A program made the position numbers and the translations under genes. From an uncultured Bacteroidota bacterium (lineage in GTDB: Bacteria > Bacteroidota > Bacteroidia > 2-12-FULL-35-15), in NCBI GenBank assembly GCA_903926385.1, contig CAIYIS010000048.1:62001-126000 (forward strand): a DNA stretch of 64,000 bases. The letters are read 5' to 3'. Below the pieces are notes generated by a model. The model ran no database searches and was not told where the DNA came from. It saw only the letters and a program-made list of their open reading frames with translations. Shown here piece after piece: positions 37,466 to 46,007 of this stretch (the first letter of the stretch is position 1; each line of letters opens with the position of its first letter).

Positions 37466-37473
37466 CAAATATA
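37466..37473 (-). promoter_or_regulatory. -7 element for fabI
   Basis: Minus-strand TATATTTG overlaps the false upstream TTG start. fabI therefore has its own promoter inside the gap to recN. Confidence 0.6.
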
Positions 37474-37482
37474 GTAAATTGT

Positions 37483-39138
37483 TTAAGTTCTCAGAAGTTC
37501 TTTTGCGTTACTTATTGCCGCTGCTGTTGGAGTGCCTGCACTGAGCATTTTAGCTATTTCCTGAATTCGTTCGTCTGCAGTTAGTTTTTTTACAGCACTA
37601 AATGTTTTATTGTTTTTTTCTTCTTTGTAAACAAATAAATGATTTTGACCCTTGCCTGCTATCTGCGGCAAGTGAGTAATGGTAATCACCTGCATGGCTT
37701 TTGCCATCTGGGTCATTATACTTCCTACTTTATCGGCTATTTCGCCCGATACACCCGTGTCTATCTCATCAAAAATAATGGTAGGCAACGAAGTCATTTG
37801 CGCTATCAGCGATTTGATGCATAACATCAGTCGCGATAATTCTCCACCCGAAGCCACTTTGTTTAATTCCTTAAAGTCGCTGCCTTTATTGGCTGAGAAA
37901 AGGAAATTAATTTTATCCATACCGTTTTTACCTAACGTATTTAGTTCGGTTTGCTCAATTTTTAATTGTGCATTTTGCATCGATAGAGCCGATAGGAGGG
38001 CAGCTACTTCTTTTTCTATTTTCGGAATTACTTTTTTACGGTCGGCCGATATCTTCTTAGCCTGAGTTTGCAGTGTTTTTTCTGCACCACTGAGTTCCTT
38101 TTTTACTTTTTCTATTTCTGTTTCCAACGATGAAAAATCCTGAAGTTTACTACTCAGTTCATCTTTTATGGCAATTAATTCATCAATTGTTTTTACCTGA
38201 TGTTTCTGTTCCAGTCGGTAAATTTCGTCCAGTCGGGCAGTAAGATATTCAATGCGTTTTGGGTCGAAAATTATTTCCTGTTCTTGGTTTTCCAGTTCGT
38301 TGGCTATATCTTTTAGTTCAATATATGAGCTATTAAATCTGCTTCTGAGTTCTTCAATCTCCGGTTTAAATTTAGAAATAGAAGCAATAAGTATTTTCAG
38401 TTCGTTGAGCGATGACAGAATATTTTGTTCACTTCCGTTCAATCCAAACGCGGCTTTCGAAAGATTGAGTTTTATTTCTTCTGCATTGTTAAGTGTTTCT
38501 AATTCCTGCTCTGTGAGCTGCTGTTCGTCCGATTTAAGTCGGGCTTCTTCCAGTTCGTCAAACTGAAATTGAAAATAATCCAATTCTTTTTTTGCCTGAA
38601 TTTCTTTTTCAGTCAACTCGGTTAATTTTTTTTCGAGCAGTTTGAATTGTTTAAAATTGCCTTCATATTCATTCAGCAAATCATCGTGTGCAGCAAATGC
38701 ATCAATCACCGACAACTGAAATTCGCTACCGTTAAGCGATAGTGTTTCGTGCTGAGAATGGATGTCTATTAAGTAAGCAGTCAGTTCTTTTAATTGAGCC
38801 AGGGTAACAGGTGTGTCGTTAATAAATGCTCTCGATTTTCCTTCCGGATTTATTTCTCTTCTTAATGTAGTGGTGTTTTCGTAATCCAGTTCATGCTCAT
38901 CAAAAAAATCTTTTAATGCGTAACCTTTGATATTAAACGTTACTTCGACAATGCATTTTTTTGTTTTATCCAGCAATGTTTGCGCATCCGAACGACTTCC
39001 GGCAATAAGAGCCAGAGCACCCAGTAATATTGATTTTCCTGCTCCTGTTTCACCGGTAATAATAGTTAAACCATTCGAAAAATCAATTTCGAGTTTGTCT
39101 ATTAATGCGTAATTCTGAACGGATAAATGATTGAGCAT
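37483..39138 (-). CDS. recN: DNA repair protein RecN
   Basis: SMC-like ATPase acting at double-strand breaks. 551 residues: N-terminal head LSVQNYALIDKLEIDFSNGL with P-loop GETGAGKS (residues 29-36), two long coiled-coil arms (rich in Glu, Lys and Leu, about 155-360), then the C-terminal head with the ABC signature (ASGGELSRLMLCIKSL) and Walker B TIIFDEIDTGVSG. It has full family length. Part of the leftward bamD-rpoZ-coaBC-porD-recN run; its start is 81 bp from the porD stop. Confidence 0.96.
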   Translation of the reverse strand: MLNHLSVQNYALIDKLEIDFSNGLTIITGETGAGKSILLGALALIAGSRSDAQTLLDKTKKCIVEVTFNIKGYALKDFFDEHELDYENTTTLRREINPEGKSRAFINDTPVTLAQLKELTAYLIDIHSQHETLSLNGSEFQLSVIDAFAAHDDLLNEYEGNFKQFKLLEKKLTELTEKEIQAKKELDYFQFQFDELEEARLKSDEQQLTEQELETLNNAEEIKLNLSKAAFGLNGSEQNILSSLNELKILIASISKFKPEIEELRSRFNSSYIELKDIANELENQEQEIIFDPKRIEYLTARLDEIYRLEQKHQVKTIDELIAIKDELSSKLQDFSSLETEIEKVKKELSGAEKTLQTQAKKISADRKKVIPKIEKEVAALLSALSMQNAQLKIEQTELNTLGKNGMDKINFLFSANKGSDFKELNKVASGGELSRLMLCIKSLIAQMTSLPTIIFDEIDTGVSGEIADKVGSIMTQMAKAMQVITITHLPQIAGKGQNHLFVYKEEKNNKTFSAVKKLTADERIQEIAKMLSAGTPTAAAISNAKELLRT

Positions 39139-39219
39139 AGTTCCTGTTTTCTGAGTCGCTAAATTAAATATTTAACAGGCTGTGATGAATGAAGTGATAT
39201 GAAAAAGTTACGAACTGAA

Positions 39220-40119
39220 TTAATTGCCGATAATCTTTTGATATTTATTACTGTTTGTGGGATCTATTTCGTTTAAAGTAGCCACCATTTTGGCTTTTTC
39301 ATCAGGAAATCCTCCTGAAAAAATATTGATGATTTCTTCTGACTTGGCAATAAAAAATACTTGCAAACTAAATGAAAGAGGTTTTATTTCATGAATTTTT
39401 TTGAGGTTATCTATACTTTCGAGTATAGTAGCTCTTCCGGTTTCTTTATTATCCACCATCATGTCTAATCCTTTGCGGTGATAGTTATACAAACATTCGC
39501 GCAGAGGAATAAACGATGCATCCAGCATGTTATTTACTAACCAGTATCTGTTTTTAGTTCCGTCAAAAGCTTTCCATCCTTTATCTTCTGTGCTTTGAGC
39601 ATTGTTTACTACACTCAGTGCTTTTTGTAAATAAGCAGTACCACCATTCATCGAAAAAGTATCGTATTGCATACCAATGATGAAGTAAGCATAAAACCCA
39701 AGTACCGATGTAAGGTTAGTACTATAGGCGTTTTCAGAAAAATCGAGAGATTGATTTTCGATATAGGTAAAAGTAAATTCTTTGTCGTTATAATTAAATA
39801 AAGGCGAATTATAAGATGATTTATAAATAGGGCGGTTGGCCGCTACCTGTATACTAGCAGTGAATTTATCTGCTGACGGACGATCGGAAATGTTGATTAG
39901 AATATTGCATTCGATGCGCTCTTCTGCTTTAAACACTTCGCTGGTCCATTTGCGGTTATTCATAAATTCAAAAATAGCTGTTTTCAGCGTTTCGTAAATA
40001 TGCTTGTCCGAACCCTGTATCTGGTCGGAGTTAACCGTTACTTTACAGTTTAGTTCCTGAGCTAACGAGGCATTTACTAAGGCAATTAATACGAGTATTA
40101 AACTTATTTTGCGCACCAC
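39220..40119 (-). CDS. porD: DUF4835 / PorD-type protein
   Basis: 299 residues with a signal peptide (1-20, ends SLAQ). Body: ELNCKVTVNSDQIQGSDKHIYETL, then an FEFMNNRKWTSEVF-type segment, FAPLFNY-like SPLFNYNDKEFTF, and helices around PLRECLYNYHRKGLDMM. This matches the DUF4835 family, named PorD in T9SS annotation, a periplasmic factor needed for or linked to type IX secretion. Its place between coaBC and recN is the conserved context of that family in Bacteroidota. The three T9SS substrates in this window fit a functional system. Its precise role is not established. Confidence 0.8.
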   Translation of the reverse strand: MVRKISLILVLIALVNASLAQELNCKVTVNSDQIQGSDKHIYETLKTAIFEFMNNRKWTSEVFKAEERIECNILINISDRPSADKFTASIQVAANRPIYKSSYNSPLFNYNDKEFTFTYIENQSLDFSENAYSTNLTSVLGFYAYFIIGMQYDTFSMNGGTAYLQKALSVVNNAQSTEDKGWKAFDGTKNRYWLVNNMLDASFIPLRECLYNYHRKGLDMMVDNKETGRATILESIDNLKKIHEIKPLSFSLQVFFIAKSEEIINIFSGGFPDEKAKMVATLNEIDPTNSNKYQKIIGN

Positions 40120-41331
40120 TTATGTTGTCTTTTTGGTTTTAGTTTTTATAATATAAGCCACTATATCTTTAGCCACTTCTTTCTTATTCTTTAATCCAAA
40201 AGTAGTAATTTTATTGTATTTATCAATTATAGAAATTTTATTTGTGTCTGTTTTAAAACCGGCACCTTTATCATTCAGCGAATTTAAAACAATAAAATCT
40301 AAATTTTTTCTTTTGATTTTACTTTTTGCATTTTCCACTTCATGCTCTGTTTCCAATGCAAATCCAATGAGCATTTGTTTTGCTTTTTTCAGTTTGCCTA
40401 GTTCGGCAAGGGTATCTTTGGTAGGAACCAATTCTATGCTTTTTGAAGCTGTGGTTTTCTTAATTTTCTGTGCAGCCACATCAGCAGGTTTGTAATCTGC
40501 CACAGCAGCCGAAAGGATGGCTATGTCGCAGGATTGAAAATGACGAACAGCATTCTGAAATAATTCTTCGGCTGTAGTGACATCTATTCTATTTATGTTT
40601 TTGTTAATCGTGTTTAAACTATTGGGACCACAGATAAGTGTTACATCTGCACCTTTATCGGCAAGTACTTCTGCAATGGCAAATCCCATTTTTCCGGAAG
40701 AATAATTACCTATAAAACGAACCGGGTCTATTGGTTCGTAAGTGGGGCCTGCCGTTACCATCACTTTTTTCCCGATTAGCGGAAGGTTATTAGAAAGTTC
40801 TTTTTTTAGAAAATCAACTATTTCTTCTGGCTCAGCCATACGTCCTTCTCCATAAAGGCCACTGGCCAGTTCACCGTTTCCTGGATTAATTATTTTATTT
40901 CCACGAGAAGCAAGCTTTTTCAGATTGTCTGTTGTTGCAGCATGCTTGTACATATCCAAATCCATGGCTGGTGCAAGATACACCTCACAACGAGCTGAAA
41001 GATAAACAGCAAGTAATAGATTATCGCAAATGCCGTTTGCCATTTTGGCTATTGTATTGGCCGATGCTGGAGCTATCACCAAAGCATCTGCCCATAAGCC
41101 AAGTTCCACATGATTATTCCATTCGCCCGAATCGGGTTTAGCAAAATCAAGAAGTACATGGTTTTTGGAAAGTGTGGAAAGGGTAAGTGGGGTGATGAAC
41201 TGTGTGGCTGCTGATGTCATCAGAACTTTGACATTTGCGCCTTCTTTAACAAGCTGGCGTATTAGCAATGCTGACTTGTAAGCAGCGATACTGCCTGTTA
41301 CACCAACAATGATATTTTTATTTCGCAGCAT
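40120..41331 (-). CDS. coaBC: Phosphopantothenoylcysteine decarboxylase / phosphopantothenate--cysteine ligase
   Basis: Bifunctional coenzyme A enzyme. Residues 1-185 are the flavin decarboxylase CoaC: GVTGSIAAYKSALLIRQL, the catalytic His in EWNNHVELG, APASANTIAKMANGICDN and LAPAMDLDMYKH. Residues about 190-403 are the ligase CoaB: VMVTAGPTYEPIDPVRFIGN, SSGKMGFAIAEVL and an ADYKPADVAAQKIKK segment with the nucleotide-binding lysines. It abuts the porD start directly (40119/40120), so translation may be coupled. Confidence 0.95.
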   Translation of the reverse strand: MLRNKNIIVGVTGSIAAYKSALLIRQLVKEGANVKVLMTSAATQFITPLTLSTLSKNHVLLDFAKPDSGEWNNHVELGLWADALVIAPASANTIAKMANGICDNLLLAVYLSARCEVYLAPAMDLDMYKHAATTDNLKKLASRGNKIINPGNGELASGLYGEGRMAEPEEIVDFLKKELSNNLPLIGKKVMVTAGPTYEPIDPVRFIGNYSSGKMGFAIAEVLADKGADVTLICGPNSLNTINKNINRIDVTTAEELFQNAVRHFQSCDIAILSAAVADYKPADVAAQKIKKTTASKSIELVPTKDTLAELGKLKKAKQMLIGFALETEHEVENAKSKIKRKNLDFIVLNSLNDKGAGFKTDTNKISIIDKYNKITTFGLKNKKEVAKDIVAYIIKTKTKKTT

Positions 41332-41345
41332 CGTTAAAAAATTTA

Positions 41346-41401
41346 GGATTCAGAATTAAAGATGAATGCAATTGGTTTTACTCTTCTTTAATCCTGAATC
41401 C
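41346..41401. repeat. Stem-loop between rpoZ and coaBC
   Basis: GGATTCAGAATTAAAG pairs with CTTTAATCCTGAATCC (one mismatch, 24-base loop). Without a clear T-run it may be an attenuator or mRNA-stability element inside the run. Confidence 0.55.
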
Positions 41402-41423
41402 AGAATCAAATAATCCGAAATTC

Positions 41424-41753
41424 TTATTTTTGTCCTTCTGTAGAAGGGTTACGAGAATAGATTTTGTTTTCGTAAAATTCCTGAATAGCAATAAGCGATG
41501 GTTTTGGCATACGCTCATAGAATTTAGAAATTTCAATTTGTTCACGGTTTTCAAAAATCTCTTCTAAATTGTCTGTTGTAGAAGCAAATTCAGCCAGCTT
41601 GTTAGTCAACTCTTCTTTTATTTCAGAACTGATTTGGTTGGCACGTTTAGATATGATAGCAATACTTTCGTAAATGTTACCTGTTTTGCCATCCAGATTT
41701 CTTAAATCTCTTGTAGTGGTTGTTAAATCGGCTGTTGTTTTTTTGTAATCCAT
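41424..41753 (-). CDS. rpoZ: DNA-directed RNA polymerase omega subunit (Bacteroidota type)
   Basis: 109 residues. The conserved patch NIYESIAIISKRANQISSEIKEEL corresponds to the omega helix that clamps the beta-prime C-terminus. Bacteroidota omegas diverge from the E. coli form, so position between bamD and coaBC supports the call. The C-terminal part (FYERMPKPSLIAIQEFYENK) is the group-specific tail. Role: polymerase assembly, possibly ppGpp response. Confidence 0.85.
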   Translation of the reverse strand: MDYKKTTADLTTTTRDLRNLDGKTGNIYESIAIISKRANQISSEIKEELTNKLAEFASTTDNLEEIFENREQIEISKFYERMPKPSLIAIQEFYENKIYSRNPSTEGQK

Positions 41754-41808
41754 TATTGTATTTATTATTAATTATTAGTGATTCTGTTTTATTTTTTCCC
41801 TAACCTTA

Positions 41809-42693
41809 TTACGATTGAGGTTTGTTAAACTTTTCAAGGCTTTTCAGAGCACTTGTGTAAACCGTTTCGGCTTCTTTTAAATAAGTACTTTTTGGAAATG
41901 TATCCACAAATTTTAAATAGGCATCGCAGGCAGCTTTAAAACGTTCCTGTTTTTTCGATTCAATACTGTTTAGCGCAAGCAAGTAATACGATTTGATGAT
42001 TTTATAATGTACTTCTTCTGTATGTTTTGTCTCCGGAAAATCTTTTGAATAGTTTCCCATGGCTGTAATAGCTGCTTTATAATCACCCATGTTGTAATAC
42101 AAGACAGCATTTTCGTATGTTTTACGTTCCAGCTTACCTCTTAGTTTATCCAGCAAATCATTGCACTGAGCAATACGAGTGCTTTTAGGATATTGATTGG
42201 TGAATCGTTGAAACTCTTTAATAGCAAGCTTAGTGTCTATCTGATCCAGGCTATACTCAGGCGAATTGATATAAAAACAATAAGCATTCATAAAAGCACA
42301 TTCTTCGGTATGCACACTGTTGGGATAGTTCTTAGCGAAGTTACGAAACTGATATCCGGCCAAAATATAATCTTCTAAATTATAGTTACAGTAAGCATAA
42401 TAATAATGCACTTCTTCCCCTTTTTCGGTACCTCTGTACACACTCATCAACTCTTCGAAAAGGGTTAAAGCTTTGGTATAATCTTCGTCTTTAAAGTACT
42501 TAACAGCAGCTGTATATTTAGCTTCCATATCCGAACTTTTTACCAACTTGTTAAACTTACCAAGTGTTATATCAAAACGCTTGTGTTTCCCACCGGTACT
42601 AGTAGATTCGTACACCTTTTCCTGACGATGACACGACAGTAAAGTGAATGTTGCCATCACCAATAATGATATGTAAATTATTTTTTTCTGCAT
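41809..42693 (-). CDS. bamD: Outer membrane assembly lipoprotein BamD
   Basis: Lipoprotein of the BAM complex that helps fold outer-membrane proteins. I start at the ATG at 42693 (MQKKIIYISLLVMATFTLLSC), giving a proper signal and lipobox, with Cys at 21. The ORF track's 14 extra residues run over the TATCTTTG promoter. The TPR array is clear: AVKYFKDEDYTKALTLFEEL, YYYAYCNYNLEDYILAGYQF, FVDTFPKSTYLKEAETVY. 294 residues. First gene of the leftward run. Confidence 0.92.
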   Translation of the reverse strand: MQKKIIYISLLVMATFTLLSCHRQEKVYESTSTGGKHKRFDITLGKFNKLVKSSDMEAKYTAAVKYFKDEDYTKALTLFEELMSVYRGTEKGEEVHYYYAYCNYNLEDYILAGYQFRNFAKNYPNSVHTEECAFMNAYCFYINSPEYSLDQIDTKLAIKEFQRFTNQYPKSTRIAQCNDLLDKLRGKLERKTYENAVLYYNMGDYKAAITAMGNYSKDFPETKHTEEVHYKIIKSYYLLALNSIESKKQERFKAACDAYLKFVDTFPKSTYLKEAETVYTSALKSLEKFNKPQS

Positions 42694-42703
42694 AAAACGG
42701 GTG

Positions 42704-42711
42704 CAAAGATA
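42704..42711 (-). promoter_or_regulatory. -7 element for bamD
   Basis: Minus-strand TATCTTTG, 10 bp before the bamD ATG. Confidence 0.6.
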
Positions 42712-42793
42712 AGTTTTTTGGTTGAAATACAACACAGTTTATTATTTTATTGAATTTTACAAAGAAATTTATTGACAATAAGCTACAATAGAT

Positions 42794-42801
42794 TAATTTT
42801 G
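42794..42801 (+). promoter_or_regulatory. -7 element for the serine-palmitoyltransferase-like gene
   Basis: TAATTTTG with a TTG 19 bp upstream, fitting the -33/-7 spacing; 36 bp before the ATG. Confidence 0.65.
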
Positions 42802-42837
42802 CGCCTCAACTTTATAAAAAAGCTATTACAACGTATT

Positions 42838-44082
42838 ATGAAAGATTTATTTGAAAAGATTAAAGAAAACCGTGGTCCGATAGGGATGCATGCCAAAGAA
42901 TCGCATGGTTATTTCACATTTCCAAAACTCGAAGGGGATATCGCCCCTCGCATGATTTTCAGAGGAAAGTCGAGATTAAACTGGAGTTTGAATAATTATC
43001 TGGGATTGGCCAATCATCCCGAAGTGAGAAAAGCCGATGCCGATGCAGCTGCACAGTTTGGTTTTGCTCAGCCTATGGGTGCTCGTATGATGAGTGGTAA
43101 CACCGATTATCACGAACAACTGGAGCGCGAACTTTCAGCTTTTGTGGGTAAAGAAAGTACTATTCTTTGTAATTTTGGTTATCAGGCTATGGTGTCTGCT
43201 ATCGACTGCCTGGTGGATAGACGTGATGTTATAGTTTACGATGCCGAAGCTCATGCTTGTATTTTGGATGGGGTTCGTTTGCACATGGGTAAACGTTATG
43301 TTTACAAACACAACGATATTGAAGATTGCGAAAAACAATTGCAACGTGCCACCAAACTGGCCGAAGAACAAAATGGTTCTATACTGGTTATTACCGAAGG
43401 TGTTTTCGGAATGAGCGGACGTCAGGGAAGATTGAAAGAAATAGTAGAATTAAAGAAAAAATACAAGTTTCGTTTGTTTGTTGACGATGCACATGGTATC
43501 GGAACAATGGGAGCTACAGGAGGAGGAACAGGGCAGGAGCAAGGTTGTCAGGATGGAATAGATATTTATTTCGGAACGTTTGCCAAATCGTTTGCCTTGA
43601 TAGGTGGTTTTATTTCGTGCGAAGAACATATTATAGAATATTTGCGTTACAATATGCGTTCTCAGATTTTCGCTAAATCATTGCCTACTCCGCTTGTTAT
43701 TGGAGCACTTAAGCGTATTGAGTTGATGCGTAATCATCCGGAATACAAAGCTAAATTGTGGGAAATTACTCATGCTTTACAAAACGGATTGCGTTCAGCC
43801 GGTTTTGAAATAGGACTTACCAATTCTCCGGTAACGCCTGTATTTATGAATGGTTCGATACCCGAAGCAACTAATCTTATTCTCGACCTGCGCGAAAATT
43901 TCAATATTTTCTGCTCTATGGTGGTTTATCCGGTGGTGCCAAAAGGTGTTATCATACTTCGTATTATCCCTACAGCAGTGCATACAATGGATGATGTTAA
44001 TTACACTATCGATGCATTCTCTAAAATTGTTGGCAAATTAAAAAGCGGTCAGTATATGTCCGAAAAAATTGCAGCATTTTAA
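42838..44082 (+). CDS. Alpha-oxoamine synthase, probable serine palmitoyltransferase
   Basis: PLP enzyme of fold type I. In Bacteroidota this form condenses serine with an acyl thioester to start sphingolipid synthesis; related enzymes make 2-amino-3-oxobutyrate or 8-amino-7-oxononanoate. 414 residues from MKDLFEKIKENRGPIG. Marks: LNWSLNNYLGLANHPEVRKA, ARMMSGNTDYHEQLERELS, DVIVYDAEAHACILDGVRLH, ITEGVFGMSGRQGRLKEI, LFVDDAHGIGTMGATGGG, and the PLP lysine in FGTFAKSFALIGGF. The ORF-track start upstream crosses the promoter. Substrate is by family likeness only; no other sphingolipid gene is nearby. Confidence 0.8.
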   Translation: MKDLFEKIKENRGPIGMHAKESHGYFTFPKLEGDIAPRMIFRGKSRLNWSLNNYLGLANHPEVRKADADAAAQFGFAQPMGARMMSGNTDYHEQLERELSAFVGKESTILCNFGYQAMVSAIDCLVDRRDVIVYDAEAHACILDGVRLHMGKRYVYKHNDIEDCEKQLQRATKLAEEQNGSILVITEGVFGMSGRQGRLKEIVELKKKYKFRLFVDDAHGIGTMGATGGGTGQEQGCQDGIDIYFGTFAKSFALIGGFISCEEHIIEYLRYNMRSQIFAKSLPTPLVIGALKRIELMRNHPEYKAKLWEITHALQNGLRSAGFEIGLTNSPVTPVFMNGSIPEATNLILDLRENFNIFCSMVVYPVVPKGVIILRIIPTAVHTMDDVNYTIDAFSKIVGKLKSGQYMSEKIAAF

Positions 44083-44097
44083 TTAATAAAATAAGTA

Positions 44098-44226
44098 ATG
44101 AATACCCGAATAATAATAGTGGCAATCGTGTTTACGGTTGCCTCTTTTTGTTCCTGCGCCAGCGGCAAAAAAGATTGTCAGGGACACCGCCACCACGTTA
44201 AAACCGATATGGGAGGCTATTTGTAG
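44098..44226 (+). CDS. Small lipoprotein, 42 residues
   Basis: Too short for the ORF track. MNTRIIIVAIVFTVASFCSC is a lipoprotein signal (Cys18/Cys20; SFCSC gives the lipobox), followed by ASGKKDCQGHRHHVKTDMGG and a final YL. The basic/His-rich motif with C-terminal MGGYL recalls tiny Bacteroidota lipoproteins with KKDCRG...GWL/YL ends, which I know only as conserved and uncharacterised. It starts 15 bp after the stop of the serine-palmitoyltransferase-like gene, so it is co-transcribed with it. Confidence 0.7.
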   Translation: MNTRIIIVAIVFTVASFCSCASGKKDCQGHRHHVKTDMGGYL

Positions 44227-44250
44227 TTTACAAAAGTAAATGCGGCTATT

Positions 44251-44424
44251 TCACTTCTCCGAATTGCTCTTTTCCCCTTTTGTGTATCCTAGCGCTTCAC
44301 TAAATTTAGGATGATTATCCAACCATATTTTTAATTCTTGCAAGTTTTTGAAATCATTACTTCCTCTTCTGTGGTTGGTTACATAGTGTATTTGTAGTCC
44401 TATTGTTTTTACTTCTTCTTCCAT
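44251..44424 (-). CDS. Small uncharacterised protein, 57 residues
   Basis: Below the ORF-track limit. Translation: MEEEVKTIGLQIHYVTNHRR, then GSNDFKNLQELKIWLDNHPK and FSEALGYTKGEKSNSEK. It reads as a compact soluble protein (a beta strand, then two helices). A perfect minus-strand TAATTTTG lies 18 bp before the ATG, which supports it as a real gene. It is convergent with the 42-residue lipoprotein gene. No family recognised. Confidence 0.6.
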   Translation of the reverse strand: MEEEVKTIGLQIHYVTNHRRGSNDFKNLQELKIWLDNHPKFSEALGYTKGEKSNSEK

Positions 44425-44442
44425 AGTTTCTGATTTTTTTTA

Positions 44443-44450
44443 CAAAATTA
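44443..44450 (-). promoter_or_regulatory. -7 element for the 57-residue protein
   Basis: Minus-strand TAATTTTG, exact consensus, 18 bp before the ATG. Confidence 0.5.
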
Positions 44451-44714
44451 CATTTTAATAAAACAGTATTCTGCCAAGTAATTTAGCAAAATCAAAATTG
44501 CTGATATTTTTTATTAAAGAATAAATACAAAGCGGCAATCCTTTTTTCTCTAATTGTTCTCTATCCTTCTTGTCAATTATTTCAATTCGTCCTCGCTGCC
44601 TGAAAACTTCCTTTTTCGTCTACTTTTCTGTAGTTAATTTCCTTATTTCCTTATTTCTCATCACCAATTTCTGATTCTTTATAGATAATTAGCTGTTGAC
44701 CTCCTATGATAACC

Positions 44715-44819
44715 ACTAGCACTTCAGTACATACTGCTGACCCGCCAGTGCGCACTACCGACTCTCCAGTAAGTACTGCTGACTCTCTAGTACGTATTGC
44801 TGACCCTCTTTTTCGGATT
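44715..44819. repeat. Tandem array D, 21-bp period
   Basis: Five diverged units start at 44715, 44736, 44757, 44778 and 44799, of the form GCTGACTCTCCAGTAAGTAC. No indel despite clear sequence divergence. The roughly 265 bp between the 57-residue gene's promoter and this array show no feature. Confidence 0.85.
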
Positions 44820-44936
44820 TCTAACCGTTGCACATGTGCTTCCTAAATGTTTTTACATCTTATTTTATAAGTATATACTTTAATTGTCCATCTTTGATGC
44901 AAAGTAGGGGAAGAGTTTTTCGGGAAGGATGTGAAT

Positions 44937-45020
44937 CTTGGATTACCGTTCGCCTTTCTTGGATTACCGTCCTCCTTTCTTGGATTACCGTCTTCCTTTC
45001 CAAGATTAGCGTCCTCCCCG
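44937..45020. repeat. Tandem array E, 21-bp period
   Basis: Four units (44937, 44958, 44979, 45000) with the core CTTGGATTACCGTCCTCC; the last begins CCAAGATTAGCG. It lies 117 bp from array D and upstream of the deacetylase promoter. Confidence 0.85.
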
Positions 45021-45079
45021 ATTTTTTCGGAAACCCGAAACTTTGAACTTTAAACTTTATGCAATGAAGTAAATTTAAT

Positions 45080-45087
45080 TAGATTTG
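45080..45087 (+). promoter_or_regulatory. -7 element for the polysaccharide deacetylase
   Basis: TAGATTTG, exact consensus, 18 bp before the ATG. Confidence 0.6.
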
Positions 45088-45105
45088 CGGTCGAAATAAA
45101 AAAGA

Positions 45106-45873
45106 ATGAAAAAAGAGCAGGAAGGAGTTTATAGTTTGCCGGTGTTGTTGTATCATCGGGTGGTTAATAAAGAAATGCCTCGCGGAAACCATAAGATACA
45201 TGTATGGGAAAAGGATTTTGATGCGCAGATGAATTACCTGAAAACGGAAGGTTTCGAAACCATAACGTTTGCCCAATTGCACGATAATCCGAAAATGGAT
45301 TTGAACAAAAAAGTGATTATAACGTTTGATGACGGGTATGAGGATAATTACACGCTGATGTTTCCGATACTTAAAAAATATGGTTTTAAGGCGGTGATTT
45401 ATTTGGTAACTCATGCCGACCATAATGCCTGGGGTGTGAAAGAAGGGGAGCCTAAACTAAAGATGATGACCGAAAGTATGAAAGAGGCCATGAGCCGATA
45501 TGGGATAGAAATGGGAGGGCATACACGGTCGCATGTGGATTTGAGCAAATGCACCGAAAAGGAGAGAAGAGAAGAGATAAAAGGATGCCGGGAGGATGTG
45601 GAAAGACTGACAGGGAAAAAGGCACTTAGTTTTGCTTATCCGTTTGGAGGAATAAACGAAGAGGTTAAAAAAGCTACGCGTGATGCGGGTTTTTTGTATG
45701 CCGTAAGCACCAGCACAGGGCCTAAAGAGTTTGGTGCAGATATGTTTCAGATAAGACGCATAGAGGTTACTCCGCGAACTACATTGAGAAGTTTTAAAAA
45801 TAAAGTGAGTGGTTTTTATTTTTATCCAACTACTTTTTTACAAAAATTGCTTTCGAGTAAACAAGCTAAGTAA
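45106..45873 (+). CDS. Polysaccharide deacetylase (NodB-like, CE4)
   Basis: Removes N- or O-acetyl groups from a glycan. 255 residues, no signal peptide, so it acts inside the cell or at the membrane face. LPVLLYHRV opens the fold. ITFDDGYEDNY gives the catalytic base and metal Asp (Asp75, Asp76); GGHTRSHVDL gives the metal His139 and His143. LSFAYPFGG and the final RRIEVTPRTTLRSF complete the NodB motifs. A glycosyltransferase follows on the same strand, which hints at glycan modification. Confidence 0.9.
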   Translation: MKKEQEGVYSLPVLLYHRVVNKEMPRGNHKIHVWEKDFDAQMNYLKTEGFETITFAQLHDNPKMDLNKKVIITFDDGYEDNYTLMFPILKKYGFKAVIYLVTHADHNAWGVKEGEPKLKMMTESMKEAMSRYGIEMGGHTRSHVDLSKCTEKERREEIKGCREDVERLTGKKALSFAYPFGGINEEVKKATRDAGFLYAVSTSTGPKEFGADMFQIRRIEVTPRTTLRSFKNKVSGFYFYPTTFLQKLLSSKQAK

Positions 45874-45954
45874 GGAGGGAAGAGGCGCAAATAGATACCA
45901 TATTAGATAAATTGAAAACCAGAAATAAATAAACAATAGACTTCACAAAACTGT

Positions 45955-45988
45955 TCTCTCCCTTTTGGAGAGAGGGCAGGGGTGAGGC
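45955..45988. repeat. Half-copy of the palindromic dispersed element
   Basis: TCTCTCC-CTTTT-GGAGAGA hairpin followed by GGGCAGGGGTGAGGC, matching one half of the element at 1550-1704. Located between two co-directional genes. Confidence 0.65.
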
Positions 45989-46007
45989 TATAACAACTAA
46001 AAACTAA

